From: Gottschalkia acidurici 9a
GTDB lineage: Bacteria > Bacillota > Clostridia > Tissierellales > Gottschalkiaceae
Direction: 5' to 3'
Length of the DNA stretch: 64,000 nt
Assembly (NCBI RefSeq): GCF_000299355.1
Contig: NC_018664.1
Span: 2,278,380-2,342,379, forward strand
Shown: in pieces, positions 36,115-46,913 of the stretch
How positions within the stretch are numbered: position 1 is the first letter of the stretch
Layout: each line of letters starts with the position of its first letter
Translations under genes and position numbers: made by a program
The notes under the pieces: model-generated
The model's database searches: none
What the model was told of the DNA's origin: nothing
Seen by the model: the letters and a program-made list of their open reading frames with translations, nothing else

Positions 36115-36822
36115 TTAATTTTCCTCTAATTCTTTTCTTTCTTGTATATTTCTATTTATTCCATAAAGTCGAACTAGCTCTCCAGCTTCATTATAAATTG
36201 GATTTACATAGTCCTCAAACCAAATATATTTTCCTGTTAATTTATTTCTATATTTCATAACTACAGGTTTATTAAAGTCTATTTCTCCTGATTTCTTTTT
36301 GCTTTGAATATCATAATAGTCGGGATAAGTCATTTCGAATACGAGTAATGGATCATCGATATGTTCCTGTGTAGTATATCCTAAGTTTTTTTCCATAGCA
36401 GGATTCAAATAATTGTATCTAAGCTCTGGCTTTAAATCAATAGAATATATCATATCATTAGATTTCTCACAAATTTGTAACAAAATTTTCAGTTTCTCTT
36501 CTTCTAATACATACTTTGTAACATCTATTAATGATATATTTACCTGCTGACTTTCTTCTTTATTATAAATGCACTCATACTTAGTATCCATATGTATCGT
36601 TTGTCCATCACTTTTTCTTAGTAAAACATATAGTTCCTCTGAGTTACCCTTATCTTTAAAAGTATTTAAATCTATTTCTTCTACAGCAAATTCATTAATG
36701 GATTTTCCTATTATTAACTGCCTTTCATATCCTAGAATCTCCATACAGTTTGAAGTTATATTTTTTATAATTCCATCTATATCTAGTTCTAAGTATAACT
36801 CCCTTATGTTTTTGTATATCAT
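36115..36822 (-). CDS. PAS sensor half of a frameshifted diguanylate cyclase
   Basis: The fragment is 235 residues with two PAS domains: about 5-110, with ELDIDGIIKNITSNCMEILGYERQLIIGKSI, and about 115-230, with LLQICEKSNDMIYSIDLKPELRYNYLNPAMEKNLGYT and GKYIWFEDYVNPIYNEAGELVRLYGINRNIQERKELEEN. No membrane helix, so it is a cytosolic sensor. The stop at 36115 falls where the PAS-to-GGDEF linker should be; the GGDEF half follows one base out of frame. Confidence 0.8.
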   Translation of the reverse strand: MIYKNIRELYLELDIDGIIKNITSNCMEILGYERQLIIGKSINEFAVEEIDLNTFKDKGNSEELYVLLRKSDGQTIHMDTKYECIYNKEESQQVNISLIDVTKYVLEEEKLKILLQICEKSNDMIYSIDLKPELRYNYLNPAMEKNLGYTTQEHIDDPLLVFEMTYPDYYDIQSKKKSGEIDFNKPVVMKYRNKLTGKYIWFEDYVNPIYNEAGELVRLYGINRNIQERKELEEN

Positions 36823-36987
36823 TCATAATTACATCCCTTCGATTTTGACAATAGTTTAGTATCATATCCTCTTTGACTTACAATCGTTATCTAATATTCT
36901 ATATATCCTCAACAAATACCTTCTAACTATGCCAATAATATTCATGTTAACACTTTAATTTCCTTTTATTCCTCATAGTTTTTTGTA

Positions 36988-37034
36988 TATAAATAAGGAG
37001 AAAATCTAAGATATATCTCCTGATTTTCTCCTGT
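36988..37034 (-). terminator. Intrinsic terminator after the CNNM-type gene
   Basis: GGAGAAAATC pairs with GATTTTCTCC, 26 bases past the stop of the gene at 37060-38364. Confidence 0.7.
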
Positions 37035-37059
37035 TCATATATGAATATATTAATCTGTA

Positions 37060-38364
37060 CTAATTAATATATAGTTTCAACTCTTCTATTCTTTTTTCAC
37101 TAACTTTTTCAATTTTAAATGTTAAATTCTCATATTCGACAATATGCTCTTCATTTTCACTTGGTATTGCTCCAAGAAGATCTATCATAAATCCTCCTAT
37201 AGTATCAAAGTCACTTGATGGTAATGAAAGATGTAAAGCATTATTAACTTCATTAATTGAAGTTAATCCGCTTATAACGTAAGTATTATTATCAACTTTT
37301 GTTATAATTTCATCATCCGCATCATGCTCATCTAGGATATTACCCATAACTTCTTCAACTAAATCTTCTATAGTTACAATACCTGAAAAGCCACCGTATT
37401 CATCAATTAAAATAGCCATATGATTTTTGGTATTTTGAAGTTCTTTAAACAAGGCATCGATATTCTTAGTTTCAGGAACAAAGTATGCTGAACGTAATAT
37501 ATTTCTAATTTTTAATTCATCAATTTTTTGTTTAGCTAAATATTCAAATAAATCTTTCATATATAAAACACCTATAATATTATCAGTATCTTCCTCATAT
37601 ATAGGAACTCTAGAATATTGTTCAGAAATAATTTTACTAATCATTTCTCTTATAGGCGTGTTAATTTCTAATGCAAAAACATTCGTCCTAGGCGTCATTA
37701 TTTCTTTTGCTAGTGTATCATCAAATTCAAATATTCCATCTATCATATCTTTTTCTATTTCATTAATTACTCCATTCTCTTCACCGACTTCTATCATAGA
37801 GCGTATTTCTTCTTCTGATACCTTTTCTTCTAAATTGTTAAGATCTATACCCGTAACTTTTAATAATAGGTTTGTTGAAAATGTAAGAAGCTTAACAAAT
37901 GGTAGCGTAAGCTTAGAAACAAATAAAATTGGCTTAACACTAAACATAGCAATTTGTTCAGATTTTTGAAGAGCAATTCGCTTTGGAAATAGCTCACCAA
38001 AAACTAATGTAATATAAGATAGAATTATTGTTACTATCACAACAGAAATATTTTTACTTCCTGGAATATTTAAATTGCTTAATACTCCTGATAATCTTTC
38101 AGAAACACTTGTAGCGGCCGAAGCACTTGCTAAAAAACCTGCAAGTGTTATTCCTACTTGAACAGTTGATAAAAATCTACTTGGTTCTGACATCAACTTA
38201 ATAAGTAATTGAGCTTTCTTGTCACCCTCATCTGCAAGTTTATTGATTTTATTTTTGTTTATTGATACCATTGCCATTTCTGAAGCTGCAAAAAAAGCAT
38301 TAATTAAGACAAGTATTAATATGAGCAGTAACTCGGCTATAATACTCCTCGGCTCAACGTCCAT
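37060..38364 (-). CDS. CNNM/CorC-type hemolysin-family membrane protein
   Basis: The protein is 434 residues. An N-terminal DUF21 (CNNM) membrane domain (about 1-190, three or four helices; FFAASEMAMVSINKNKI, STVQVGITLAGFLASASAAT) is followed by two CBS domains (about 215-335, with IMTPRTNVFALEI, RVPIYEEDTDNIIGVLYMKDLF, MAILIDEYGGFSGIVTIEDLVEEVMG) and a CorC/HlyC C-terminal domain (about 350-425, with SLPSSDFDTIGGFMIDLLGAIPSE). Members export Mg2+ or Na+ in bacteria. Start ATG 38364 after GGGGG. A third putative Mg2+ gene besides mgtE and corA. Confidence 0.9.
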   Translation of the reverse strand: MDVEPRSIIAELLLILILVLINAFFAASEMAMVSINKNKINKLADEGDKKAQLLIKLMSEPSRFLSTVQVGITLAGFLASASAATSVSERLSGVLSNLNIPGSKNISVVIVTIILSYITLVFGELFPKRIALQKSEQIAMFSVKPILFVSKLTLPFVKLLTFSTNLLLKVTGIDLNNLEEKVSEEEIRSMIEVGEENGVINEIEKDMIDGIFEFDDTLAKEIMTPRTNVFALEINTPIREMISKIISEQYSRVPIYEEDTDNIIGVLYMKDLFEYLAKQKIDELKIRNILRSAYFVPETKNIDALFKELQNTKNHMAILIDEYGGFSGIVTIEDLVEEVMGNILDEHDADDEIITKVDNNTYVISGLTSINEVNNALHLSLPSSDFDTIGGFMIDLLGAIPSENEEHIVEYENLTFKIEKVSEKRIEELKLYIN

Positions 38365-38536
38365 TCTAAAATTCCCCCTTGTTATTTGTAATAAGTTATA
38401 AGATATATTCTATCACAATATGAGAAATCATTACAGATAAAACATAAAATAAAATAGTAATAATTTAATATTTTTTAATAGGGAAACTATTAGATAAAGC
38501 TTAATATTTTTAACCTTCTTTTTAATTTACTTTAAA

Positions 38537-38586
38537 AAATAGAAAAAGAGAAAATCTAAATATTTAACCTAGATTTTCTCTTTCTG
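38537..38586 (-). terminator. Intrinsic terminator after glmS
   Basis: AAAGAGAAAATCTA and TAGATTTTCTCTTT around an AT loop, about 60 bases beyond the glmS stop. Confidence 0.8.
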
Positions 38587-38643
38587 TGAATTTATTAAAA
38601 AATTCATTTTAACTCGACATCATTTCCCAGGAAATAAGATTTC

Positions 38644-40473
38644 CTATTCAACTGTAACTGATTTTGCTAAGTTTCTTGGTTTATCCACATCGCATCCTCT
38701 GGTCACCGATACATAATATGACAGTAGCTGTAATGGTACTACTGATAGTATTGGTGAAAGTAATGACATAGTTTTTGGTATATATACTACTTGTTCTGCT
38801 ACCTTTTCTATATCTTCATTTCCTTCAAATGCAATTGCTATAACTCTTGCCCCCCTAGTAACTACTTCTTTTATGTTACTAACCATCTTCTCAAATAGTT
38901 CATCCTGTGTTGCAAGTGCTATAACCGGTATATCTTTATCTATAAGTGCTATTGGTCCATGTTTTAATTCTCCAGCTGCATATGATTCTGCATGAATATA
39001 TGATATCTCTTTTAACTTTAATGCTCCTTCTAGCGCTACTGCATTATCTAATCCACGACCTAAATAGAACATATCTCTATGCATGTGATTATTATTTGCG
39101 AATTTTTGTAATTCTTCTTTTTCTTCTAATAACTTCTCTACTTTTTCTGGCAACTTCAACAATTCATCTCTTATTTCTCTATACTCTTTTATAGATATAT
39201 TTTCATTTAGTTTAGCAAGATATAAGGCTATCACATACATAGCAACAAGCTGAGTTGTATATGCTTTTGTAGAGGCTACAGCTATTTCTGGACCTGCCCA
39301 AGTATAAAGTATATCATCTGCTTCCCTAGCTGCCGAGCTTCCTACTACATTGGTTACCGCTATTACTCTAGCTCCTTGTTTTTTAGCCTCTATTAAAGCA
39401 GCTAATGTGTCTGCTGTTTCTCCTGATTGACTTATTACTATCATTAAAGCTTTTTCATTAATTATTGGATCTCTATATCTAAACTCTGATGCTATATCTA
39501 CTTCTACAGGTATCCTAGCTAACTTTTCTATAACATATTTTCCTACCATTCCAGCATGATAAGCTGTACCGCAAGCTACTATAAATATTTTATCGATATT
39601 TTGGATATCTTCCTTTGTAATTGAAATATCATCTAGCTTTATTTCATCCGAATTTGACATTATTCTTGAAGTTAAAGTATCTTTGATAGCTTTTGGCTGT
39701 TCGTGTATTTCTTTTATCATAAAATGCTCATATCCGCCTTTTTCTGCTGACTCTGCATTCCATGTTACATGAAACAGCTCTTTTTCCACTTTCATTCCTT
39801 CAAGTGTCATTATTTCTACATTTTCCTTAGTTAATATAACTAATTCTTTATCTTCTAACAAAAATATATCTCTTGTGTGATTTAATATAGCTGGTATATC
39901 TGATGCTATGAAGTTTTCTCCTTTACCTAACCCTACTATAAGTGGACTGTCTTTTCTTATCGCTACTAGTTTTTCTGGTTCATTACTAGTTATAACTCCT
40001 AATGCATATGAACCTTCTAACTTTTCTACAGCTTTTGAAACTGCTTCTACTATATTTCCCTTATAATAATAGTCTACAAGATGTGCTATTACTTCTGTAT
40101 CTGTCTCTGATTTAAACTCATATCCAATTGATATTAACCATTCTTTTAAATACATATAGTTCTCTATTATTCCATTATGAACTACACTTATGCTTTGATC
40201 TTTGTTAAAATGAGGATGTGAGTTAGTGTCAGATGGCTCCCCATGAGTTGCCCATCTAGTGTGACCTATTCCTGATTTTCCTTGTATCGGATTTTCTCTT
40301 AATTTTTTCTCTAGATTCGATAATCTTCCCTTAGTTTTACTTATTGTTATTCCACTTTCATTTATTATTGCAACTCCTGCTGAGTCATATCCTCTATATT
40401 CTAGCTTAGAAAGTCCTTCTATTAATATTCCTGAGGCTTCCTTATTTCCTATATATCCTACAATTCCACACAT
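38644..40473 (-). CDS. glmS: Glutamine-fructose-6-phosphate aminotransferase GlmS
   Basis: The protein is 609 residues. Cys2 (MCGIVGYIG) is the N-terminal nucleophile of the glutaminase domain (1-about 240), with GHTRWATHGEPSDTNSHPH. Two SIS sugar-isomerase domains follow (about 290-430, VACGTAYHAGMVGKYV and SQSGETADTLAAL; about 460-600, LGRGLDNAVALEGALKLKEISYIHAESYAAGELKHGP). The end DKPRNLAKSVTVE is canonical. It makes glucosamine-6-phosphate for peptidoglycan, and is controlled by the ribozyme in its leader. Confidence 0.97.
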   Translation of the reverse strand: MCGIVGYIGNKEASGILIEGLSKLEYRGYDSAGVAIINESGITISKTKGRLSNLEKKLRENPIQGKSGIGHTRWATHGEPSDTNSHPHFNKDQSISVVHNGIIENYMYLKEWLISIGYEFKSETDTEVIAHLVDYYYKGNIVEAVSKAVEKLEGSYALGVITSNEPEKLVAIRKDSPLIVGLGKGENFIASDIPAILNHTRDIFLLEDKELVILTKENVEIMTLEGMKVEKELFHVTWNAESAEKGGYEHFMIKEIHEQPKAIKDTLTSRIMSNSDEIKLDDISITKEDIQNIDKIFIVACGTAYHAGMVGKYVIEKLARIPVEVDIASEFRYRDPIINEKALMIVISQSGETADTLAALIEAKKQGARVIAVTNVVGSSAAREADDILYTWAGPEIAVASTKAYTTQLVAMYVIALYLAKLNENISIKEYREIRDELLKLPEKVEKLLEEKEELQKFANNNHMHRDMFYLGRGLDNAVALEGALKLKEISYIHAESYAAGELKHGPIALIDKDIPVIALATQDELFEKMVSNIKEVVTRGARVIAIAFEGNEDIEKVAEQVVYIPKTMSLLSPILSVVPLQLLSYYVSVTRGCDVDKPRNLAKSVTVE

Positions 40474-40504
40474 AATTTATTTTCTCCCTTCAATTTTTAG
40501 AAGT

Positions 40505-40664
40505 TTGAAAAAATCCATGACCTAACCCTTTTGTCACTAAAATTGCTTTTAGTTTTTGTAAGGTTTATATCGTTGGTCAAACGCAGGGCATCCGCCGATT
40601 ATTCGATAAACCCTGTCCTCGTCAACTTTTAAAAAGTCCTGGCGCTTTAACTCTTATCCTCCTT
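40505..40664 (-). ncRNA. glmS ribozyme/riboswitch
   Basis: The conserved core is read on the minus strand: AGCGCC near the 5' end, then GTTGACGAGG, GGTTTATCGA, ATCGGCGGATG and CCCTGCG, followed by the long P3-P4 region up to CATGGATTTT. It cleaves itself when bound to glucosamine-6-phosphate and lowers glmS expression. The cleavage site lies just before AGCGCC, at about 40660. Confidence 0.93.
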
Positions 40665-40795
40665 TTTATTGTATTAGATTTTTTCAAAAATAATTATATT
40701 ACATTTTTTTCTAGATGTAAACATTTTTTGAAAACTGTTATATCCTTAGTATAGGCTTATCTAGCTCATATTATTAAAACTATATGCATAATAAT

Positions 40796-40843
40796 TAAGG
40801 TATTACTTGAAGCTATCTTCTAATAGCTTCAAGTAATACCTTA
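40796..40843 (-). terminator. Intrinsic terminator after the chemotaxis receptor
   Basis: A 20-bp perfect stem (AAGGTATTACTTGAAGCTAT with its complement) and a 6-base loop directly overlap the 3' end of the receptor gene. Confidence 0.85.
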
Positions 40844-42304
40844 AAAAACACTTTCCCCTCTTTTGTCCATATCATTAACTTTTTTTATTATTTCTTCAAA
40901 TATGGCCATAATCTTTTTCGATAAATCTTCCGCTTCTATGTATATTTGCTTAGCCTTTTTAGTATCATTTTCTCTTAAGGCCTCTTCTACATAGATTGCT
41001 TTTTTATGTAAGTCTTTGTGTATGCTATCTATAGACTTCCAAGCATCTGATATTTGTGGATTACTAACATTTATAGCTTTATAGTAATGGCCAAATTCAC
41101 ACTTGTTTCCATCTTGTTGTATAGGCTTTATTTCCCCAGTTTCAACTATACCTTTTAACTTTTCAATCCAGATCATATGACCTTTAGTAGCATTATTTAT
41201 TATATTTAATAAGTCTTTATTAGAAACTGGCGATGTTCCATTATTCAACACCTCTATTAATTTTCTTACTATATCAGATATAGCTTTATCTATATCACCA
41301 ATTTTTTTAGAATATTGCATAGTTTGGTGAGAATGTCCTAATATCTCCCTTGTCATAAAGTTTATCTTTTCTGAATCTGACGCTACCGAATTCATAGCTT
41401 CATTTACCTCTGTTGAAGATGCATTTACTTCTTCCATCATGCTAGATAAATCCATAACACCATTTACCGTACCTTCCAAATCTTCTATGCTGCTTTCGAA
41501 GGTTTCATTAAATTGTTCCATTTTTTCGTTCATATCTATCATAGATGCTGCTGTTTTACTTACACTTTCTAAGCTTTCTTGAGTTGCTAATCTTATATTG
41601 TCCGTAAACTGTTGCATATCTGTAAGTCTATTTTTTGTATCCTCCGCTAGTTTTCTTATTTCTTCTGCAACAACTGCGAATCCCCTCCCGTGTTCTCCTG
41701 CTCTAGCAGCTTCTATACTAGCATTAAGTGCCAATAAATTTGTTTGTTCTGCAATAGACCCTACAGCTTCAACCATATTATCTACTTTTCTAGACATATC
41801 TTCTAGGGTATTTATTTTCTCATCCATTATTTTAGAATTTTCAGTTACTATATTTTTTATCTCTTCCATCTCTTTTAATTGTTTATTGTTTTCTTTATTT
41901 AAGTTTATTAAGTTATTTGCTCTACTAGATAAATCTTCTAGTATGCTTGTACTATTGCTTATTGAGTCACTTACTTGATTCATACTAGCAGTAGTTTCTT
42001 CTACTACTGCCATATTCGAAGTACTAAAGTCTGATAGTTTTATAGATACATCGTCCATTTTTCCTGATATAAAAGACATATTTGTATCAAAATCACCTAA
42101 AGATGATGCATTTTTTATGAGACTTAAAATCAGCTCATTATTAATTTTATTACTCTCCAAAAGATTTTCAAACAATTTAAGTATTTTTTCATGTTTCTCA
42201 TAGTTTAGTACAGGTCTGTCAAGATTTTCCCCTTTAAGTTTAGATATTACATAGTTAGATACTTTGTTCATTTCACTACAGTTCTTTTGCTTTTTAAAAA
42301 TCAT
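40841..42304 (-). CDS. Soluble methyl-accepting chemotaxis protein with C-terminal CZB domain
   Basis: The protein is 487 residues from ATG 42304 (GGAAGGAG 6 bases upstream). No membrane helix is seen. The MCP signalling hairpin (about 95-350) carries [40 protein letters not shown] at its tip. The C-terminal CZB domain (about 370-470) shows [40 protein letters not shown]; it binds zinc in related receptors. A cytoplasmic sensor of zinc or of oxidants such as hypochlorous acid is plausible. Confidence 0.88.
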   Translation of the reverse strand: MIFKKQKNCSEMNKVSNYVISKLKGENLDRPVLNYEKHEKILKLFENLLESNKINNELILSLIKNASSLGDFDTNMSFISGKMDDVSIKLSDFSTSNMAVVEETTASMNQVSDSISNSTSILEDLSSRANNLINLNKENNKQLKEMEEIKNIVTENSKIMDEKINTLEDMSRKVDNMVEAVGSIAEQTNLLALNASIEAARAGEHGRGFAVVAEEIRKLAEDTKNRLTDMQQFTDNIRLATQESLESVSKTAASMIDMNEKMEQFNETFESSIEDLEGTVNGVMDLSSMMEEVNASSTEVNEAMNSVASDSEKINFMTREILGHSHQTMQYSKKIGDIDKAISDIVRKLIEVLNNGTSPVSNKDLLNIINNATKGHMIWIEKLKGIVETGEIKPIQQDGNKCEFGHYYKAINVSNPQISDAWKSIDSIHKDLHKKAIYVEEALRENDTKKAKQIYIEAEDLSKKIMAIFEEIIKKVNDMDKRGESVF

Positions 42305-42428
42305 AGTAAACTCCTTCCTCAAATGTGTCTTCTTTATTAAAACTATATATGTTAATAAAAAAATAATCTACACTTAAATTCAAATTGTTATCTTAATTTT
42401 AGCATAGATTATCCTTTATTATTTTATA

Positions 42429-43775
42429 TTATTCTGCTTTTTTTTCTATTAACTTAGCCAAACTTTCTGCCATATTAGTTATTTCTTCTATGCATTCTCC
42501 CTCTAACATTACTCTAACCAATGGTTCTGTTCCTGAAGCTCTTATAAGTACTCTTCCTTTACCTTGTAAAGTATCTTCTAATTTCTTTATTTCAGATACT
42601 ATTTCTTCATCTTTTAAGTGTATATCTTTCTTATCATTTGTAACTTTAGCATTCACTAATATTTGGGGTAAATTCTTCATTATACTTTTAAGTTCAGATA
42701 ACTTTTTATTACTTTCCTTTAATGTCTCAACTATCTCTACTGCTGTTATTAATCCATCTCCAGTAGTATTATAGTCGAGTAGTATTATATGTCCTGATTG
42801 CTCCCCTCCAAGCTTATAGCCACCATCTAACATACATTCTAGTACATATCTATCTCCTACTTGAGTTTTTATCGTATTTATTTTTTCTCTTTTACACGCT
42901 ATGTCTAATCCCATATTACTCATTACAGTAGTAACTAAAGTATCATTTTTTAGTTTTCCTTTATCTTTTAAATTCTTAGCAATAATGGTCATTAAGAAAT
43001 CTCCATTTATTTCTTCACCATTTTCATCTACAGCAAGACATCTATCTGCATCTCCATCGAAGGCTAGTCCTATATCACACTTGTTTTCTACTGTAAACTT
43101 TTTAATTTGCTCTAAGTGAGTAGATCCACATTCTTTATTTATATTTTTTCCATTTGGATTATTGTGTATCACATGTACTTCAGCTCCCAGTCTTCTAAAT
43201 AATTCTGGTGCAGAATAATATGAAGCTCCTTCAGCACAATCCATAGCAACTTTAATTCCTTTAAAGTCCGTACTTGCTATGCTTTTTACAAAGTCTATAT
43301 AGTCTTCTATACCATCTTGCTTTATATGTCTTACACCTATTTCATCACCCGTAGGCAGAGGAATATCTGATAATTCGTTACTTATATGTTTTTCTATTTC
43401 ATCTTCAACTTCATCTGGGAGTTTATATCCTTCCCCACTAAAAAACTTTATACCATTATATTCAACAGGGTTATGTGATGCTGATATAACTACTCCTGCA
43501 TCAGCTTCATATTTTCTAGCTAAATATGATACTGTTGGCGTTGGTACTATACCTAACGATATGACATCTACTCCTACTGAACATATTCCAGCTACTAATG
43601 AAGCTTCCAGCATATCTCCTGATATTCGGGTATCTCTTCCTACAAGGATTTTGGCATCTTTTTTGCCTTTAGTTAATACATATGCTCCTGCTTTACCTAT
43701 TTTATATGCTAGTTCACATGTTAATTCTTTATTTGCTATTCCTCTTACTCCATCTGTTCCAAATAATCTTCCCAA
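42429..43775 (-). CDS. glmM: Phosphoglucosamine mutase GlmM
   Basis: The protein is 448 residues. It shows [24 protein letters not shown], the catalytic Ser in [25 protein letters not shown], the metal loop [14 protein letters not shown], the sugar-binding [20 protein letters not shown], and the phosphate loop [15 protein letters not shown]. It converts GlcN-6-P (from GlmS) into GlcN-1-P. Start is TTG 43775 behind GGAGG. It lies in the classical clostridial order cdaA-cdaR-(yitT)-glmM. Confidence 0.96.
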   Translation of the reverse strand: MGRLFGTDGVRGIANKELTCELAYKIGKAGAYVLTKGKKDAKILVGRDTRISGDMLEASLVAGICSVGVDVISLGIVPTPTVSYLARKYEADAGVVISASHNPVEYNGIKFFSGEGYKLPDEVEDEIEKHISNELSDIPLPTGDEIGVRHIKQDGIEDYIDFVKSIASTDFKGIKVAMDCAEGASYYSAPELFRRLGAEVHVIHNNPNGKNINKECGSTHLEQIKKFTVENKCDIGLAFDGDADRCLAVDENGEEINGDFLMTIIAKNLKDKGKLKNDTLVTTVMSNMGLDIACKREKINTIKTQVGDRYVLECMLDGGYKLGGEQSGHIILLDYNTTGDGLITAVEIVETLKESNKKLSELKSIMKNLPQILVNAKVTNDKKDIHLKDEEIVSEIKKLEDTLQGKGRVLIRASGTEPLVRVMLEGECIEEITNMAESLAKLIEKKAE

Positions 43776-43838
43776 ATTTTATTCCTCCTTTAAAATCTAT
43801 ATATTAACATAATTCTTTCTTTTTTCATATATTTAATT

Positions 43839-44729
43839 TTATAATCCTAGCTGCTTAAATCCTGAACCTTTAACTTCTTGAACAGAATGTATAGTCATAA
43901 AAGCATTCGGATCTATTTCTTCAACTATTGCTTTTATTTTTGCTATTTCAGTTGAGGTAACTATACAGTATATCATCTTTCTATTATGATTAGTGTAAGC
44001 ACCTTCTCCCTGTAAGAATGTTACTCCTCTATGCACTTTAGCCATTATAACATGTGCTAGTTCTTCCCATCTATCTGATACTATAAATACATTTTGTTTA
44101 GTATTAAATCCTACCTGTACTCTATCAACTATTTGGTATCCTATATACATTGATATTATTGTATACATAGCAAATTTAATTCCAAACATGGTTGATGATA
44201 TTGCAACTATCACAGTATTTAGACCCATAAGTGTAGATCCTATACTTATATTATAGTATTTTTTTAGCATAGCGCCTATTACATCTACACCACTTTGCAG
44301 TATTCTATTTCTATATAACAGACCCATTCCTAAACCATTGAAAACTGCACCAAAAACCGCTGCCAGTAGTATATCGTCTATATTTATATATTTGTATATA
44401 TCTTTAGTTATATCTAATAAAATGGATGTTGCTAGTATGGACATTAGTGTATATGCTATCATTTTTTTGTCTAGTTTTTTAGCTGCTAGTATTAGTAGTG
44501 GTAAATTTATTACTATTATAGTTATAGATATTGGTACTTCAAACTTATATTGAACTAGTATAGATATACCTGTCACACCACCACTCAATATCTTATTAGG
44601 TATAAAAAAACCATTAATTGCTATAGAGCACATTAAGTTTCCTATTATAATAAAAGGAAGCTTTTTTATTATTTCTAATAAGATATTATCAATTTTCTCA
44701 CATATCCTGTACTTACCCAACATCCTCAC
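43839..44729 (-). CDS. YitT family membrane protein
   Basis: The protein is 296 residues. Five or so membrane helices (GNLMCSIAINGFFIPNKILSGGVTGISILV, AVFGAVFNGLGMGLLYRNRILQSGVDVIG) precede a cytosolic DUF2179 domain (about 215-290, KQNVFIVSDRWEELAHVIM, GRKMIYCIVTSTEIAKIKAIVEEIDPNAFMTIHSVQEVKGSGF). The transported substrate is unknown. It sits between cdaR and glmM. Likely start GTG 44729. Confidence 0.85.
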   Translation of the reverse strand: MRMLGKYRICEKIDNILLEIIKKLPFIIIGNLMCSIAINGFFIPNKILSGGVTGISILVQYKFEVPISITIIVINLPLLILAAKKLDKKMIAYTLMSILATSILLDITKDIYKYINIDDILLAAVFGAVFNGLGMGLLYRNRILQSGVDVIGAMLKKYYNISIGSTLMGLNTVIVAISSTMFGIKFAMYTIISMYIGYQIVDRVQVGFNTKQNVFIVSDRWEELAHVIMAKVHRGVTFLQGEGAYTNHNRKMIYCIVTSTEIAKIKAIVEEIDPNAFMTIHSVQEVKGSGFKQLGL

Positions 44730-44760
44730 ACTCTTTTCTTCTATATTATACTACATTATA

Positions 44761-45978
44761 TTATTCAAGTTTCTGTAAGTTTACTGATAATGTGCTCGGA
44801 CTTATACTTTGAACTTCTACGTTTTCCAAAGTTGAAATATTAAGTTTAAAATTATAAACACCTTCATCTAAATCATTTAAATCTAGCTTTAATTTTATAT
44901 CTTGTGGTGTTAGTTTATTTAAAACTTTCTCATTGCCTTTTAGTGTAACTACTATTGTTCCTATTTGATCTTGTATATTTGCTTTTAAGCCATCTTTAAG
45001 ATTAACTATGCTGACTTCTTCAATAGGTATCTCTACCTGCCTACTCATAGTCTTTTCCACTTGTATCTTTACTGCAACTTGATTCTTATTATTTTCTAGT
45101 AATACACCTTTAGGTAATGCTAACTTTGTATTGATTTCCTGATCACTTGAAATCGTACTTAAATCTATCTCATTAGTATCTATAGAAGTTATATTTTTTA
45201 TATCTTTATCTAGTCCCTTTATAGTTACTGTAGATGGATTTGTCTCAACTTTACTTATCTTATATTCTGGCTTGATAGCACCTTTAAATTTGGGTTTTAT
45301 AGGTACTTTTTTTGTCTTTAATATAGGTAAAGATGCTTCTACAGTACTTGGATTTATCTCTAACCCTTTTATTTCCTTCCCCTTAGAATCTAGTGCTACA
45401 ACGGGTAGTGTCATTTTTCCATTTGAAACCATCTTATTTATATCTACATTTATTATTACTTTAGATACTCTATTTAATAAAGAAGCTGGTCCACTTAGTT
45501 TTACTGTATCGGGTGATATGCTTCCCTCCCCTATACTATAGCCTCCTGTAGAGTTCCCTATGGTTCTCACAGTTACTTCTTTTTCTTTGGTTCCTAAAGT
45601 ATCTACCTCGTATGAAATATATCTTTTGCTTATATCTTCTAAATCTACTCTAAATGGAACCCTTACTTCTATAGGTACTCTATGTGTACCTTTTGATATA
45701 TCTGATAAATCTACTTCTGCTGTAATATCTTCTGCTGTTAAAGAGTTTATGTCATTTCTTCTACCTGATACTTTTATGGATACAGTCATATCTTCAGGTT
45801 CTAATAATACAAGTCCTGCATCTTTTATTAGACTTTCATTTATTGTATCTACTTTTACATCCTTAAATTCCCTTATGATTTTAGGATTTACCTCTCCTCT
45901 AACGTAAGACCATAGTACTATAGAAATAAAAAGAGCCAGTAATTTTATAGTTGTATTGCTATCCTTGATTTTGCTCAT
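44761..45978 (-). CDS. cdaR: CdaR, YbbR-domain regulator of CdaA
   Basis: The protein is 405 residues. One N-terminal membrane anchor (IKLLALFISIVLWSYVRGEVNPK) is followed by four YbbR repeats of about 80-90 residues each; the repeating elements are like DTINESLIKDAGLVLLEPEDMTVSIKVSGRR and SPDTVKLSGPASLLNRVSKVIINVDI. It binds and tunes the diadenylate cyclase CdaA in the membrane. Its ATG (GGAGG upstream) overlaps the end of cdaA by 20 bases. Confidence 0.9.
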   Translation of the reverse strand: MSKIKDSNTTIKLLALFISIVLWSYVRGEVNPKIIREFKDVKVDTINESLIKDAGLVLLEPEDMTVSIKVSGRRNDINSLTAEDITAEVDLSDISKGTHRVPIEVRVPFRVDLEDISKRYISYEVDTLGTKEKEVTVRTIGNSTGGYSIGEGSISPDTVKLSGPASLLNRVSKVIINVDINKMVSNGKMTLPVVALDSKGKEIKGLEINPSTVEASLPILKTKKVPIKPKFKGAIKPEYKISKVETNPSTVTIKGLDKDIKNITSIDTNEIDLSTISSDQEINTKLALPKGVLLENNKNQVAVKIQVEKTMSRQVEIPIEEVSIVNLKDGLKANIQDQIGTIVVTLKGNEKVLNKLTPQDIKLKLDLNDLDEGVYNFKLNISTLENVEVQSISPSTLSVNLQKLE

Positions 45979-46792
45979 TTTTATTCCTCCATTTTGAAAA
46001 TATGTTCACTTTTTGTACATCTGGTTTATAAACATCTATAAGTACTTTTTTTAGTGTCTCTGGCTCTATATATCGTTTTATTTTTCCTTTTTCTGCAATA
46101 GATATAGTACCTGTTTCTTCTGAAACTATTATTGCAACTGAATCTGACCTTTCTGTTATACCAAGTGCGGCTCTATGTCTAGTACCAAGTTCTTTACTAA
46201 GATTAGGATTTTCTGTTAGAGGTAAGAAACATGCTGCTGCTTTTATATTATCATTTTTTATCAAAACTGCACCATCATGTAAAGGTGTATTTGGTATAAA
46301 TATGTTTATTAAAAGTTCACTGGATACTTTACCACTTATATTTGTTCCAGTCTCTGCTACCTCGTTTAATCCAGTTTCTTTCTCCATTATCATAAGTGCA
46401 CCTATTTTTTGTCTTGAAAGCGATGCTGTGGCTTCCACTATCTCCTCTATTACACTCTGTATATGCTCATCTTCTAGTTCTATTATTGACTTTGAAAAAA
46501 GTTTAGTTCTTCCTATATACTCTAGAGCTCTTCTCAATTCTGGCTGGAATACTATTAGTATAGCTATAACTCCAACTGTCATGGCTCTTTCTAAAATCCA
46601 GTAAAGTGTATAAAGTTCTAAAATGTCACTTATTTTTGCGGCTACAAGTAATAAAAATATACCTTTTAGTAATTGCTCTGCTCTAGTCTCTCTTATAAGC
46701 ATAAATAGTTTGTAAAAAACTATGGCTACTATAACTATATCTATAACATCCATAATTCTTATATTAAAAAAGAGCTCTTTTATAATCTGCAA
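45959..46792 (-). CDS. cdaA: Diadenylate cyclase CdaA
   Basis: The protein is 277 residues from TTG 46792, with GGGGTG 6 bases upstream; the frame extends to 46810 without a better site. Three N-terminal helices (about 8-85) are followed by the DAC domain (about 100-255) with the motifs PNTPLHDGAVLIKN and LGTRHRAALGITER. It makes cyclic di-AMP from two ATP to control potassium and cell-wall homeostasis. cdaA-cdaR-yitT-glmM is one operon. Confidence 0.95.
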   Translation of the reverse strand: MQIIKELFFNIRIMDVIDIVIVAIVFYKLFMLIRETRAEQLLKGIFLLLVAAKISDILELYTLYWILERAMTVGVIAILIVFQPELRRALEYIGRTKLFSKSIIELEDEHIQSVIEEIVEATASLSRQKIGALMIMEKETGLNEVAETGTNISGKVSSELLINIFIPNTPLHDGAVLIKNDNIKAAACFLPLTENPNLSKELGTRHRAALGITERSDSVAIIVSEETGTISIAEKGKIKRYIEPETLKKVLIDVYKPDVQKVNIFSKWRNKNEQNQG

Positions 46793-46913
46793 ATTTCTCA
46801 CCCCGATCATTGTTGTATATACAAAGCGTGCCTCAGAATTTTTTGTGCCTTTTTCATTTTAGACATATGTTCTTTACATAACACTTCATTATTTATATTA
46901 CATAAGAGTCTAC

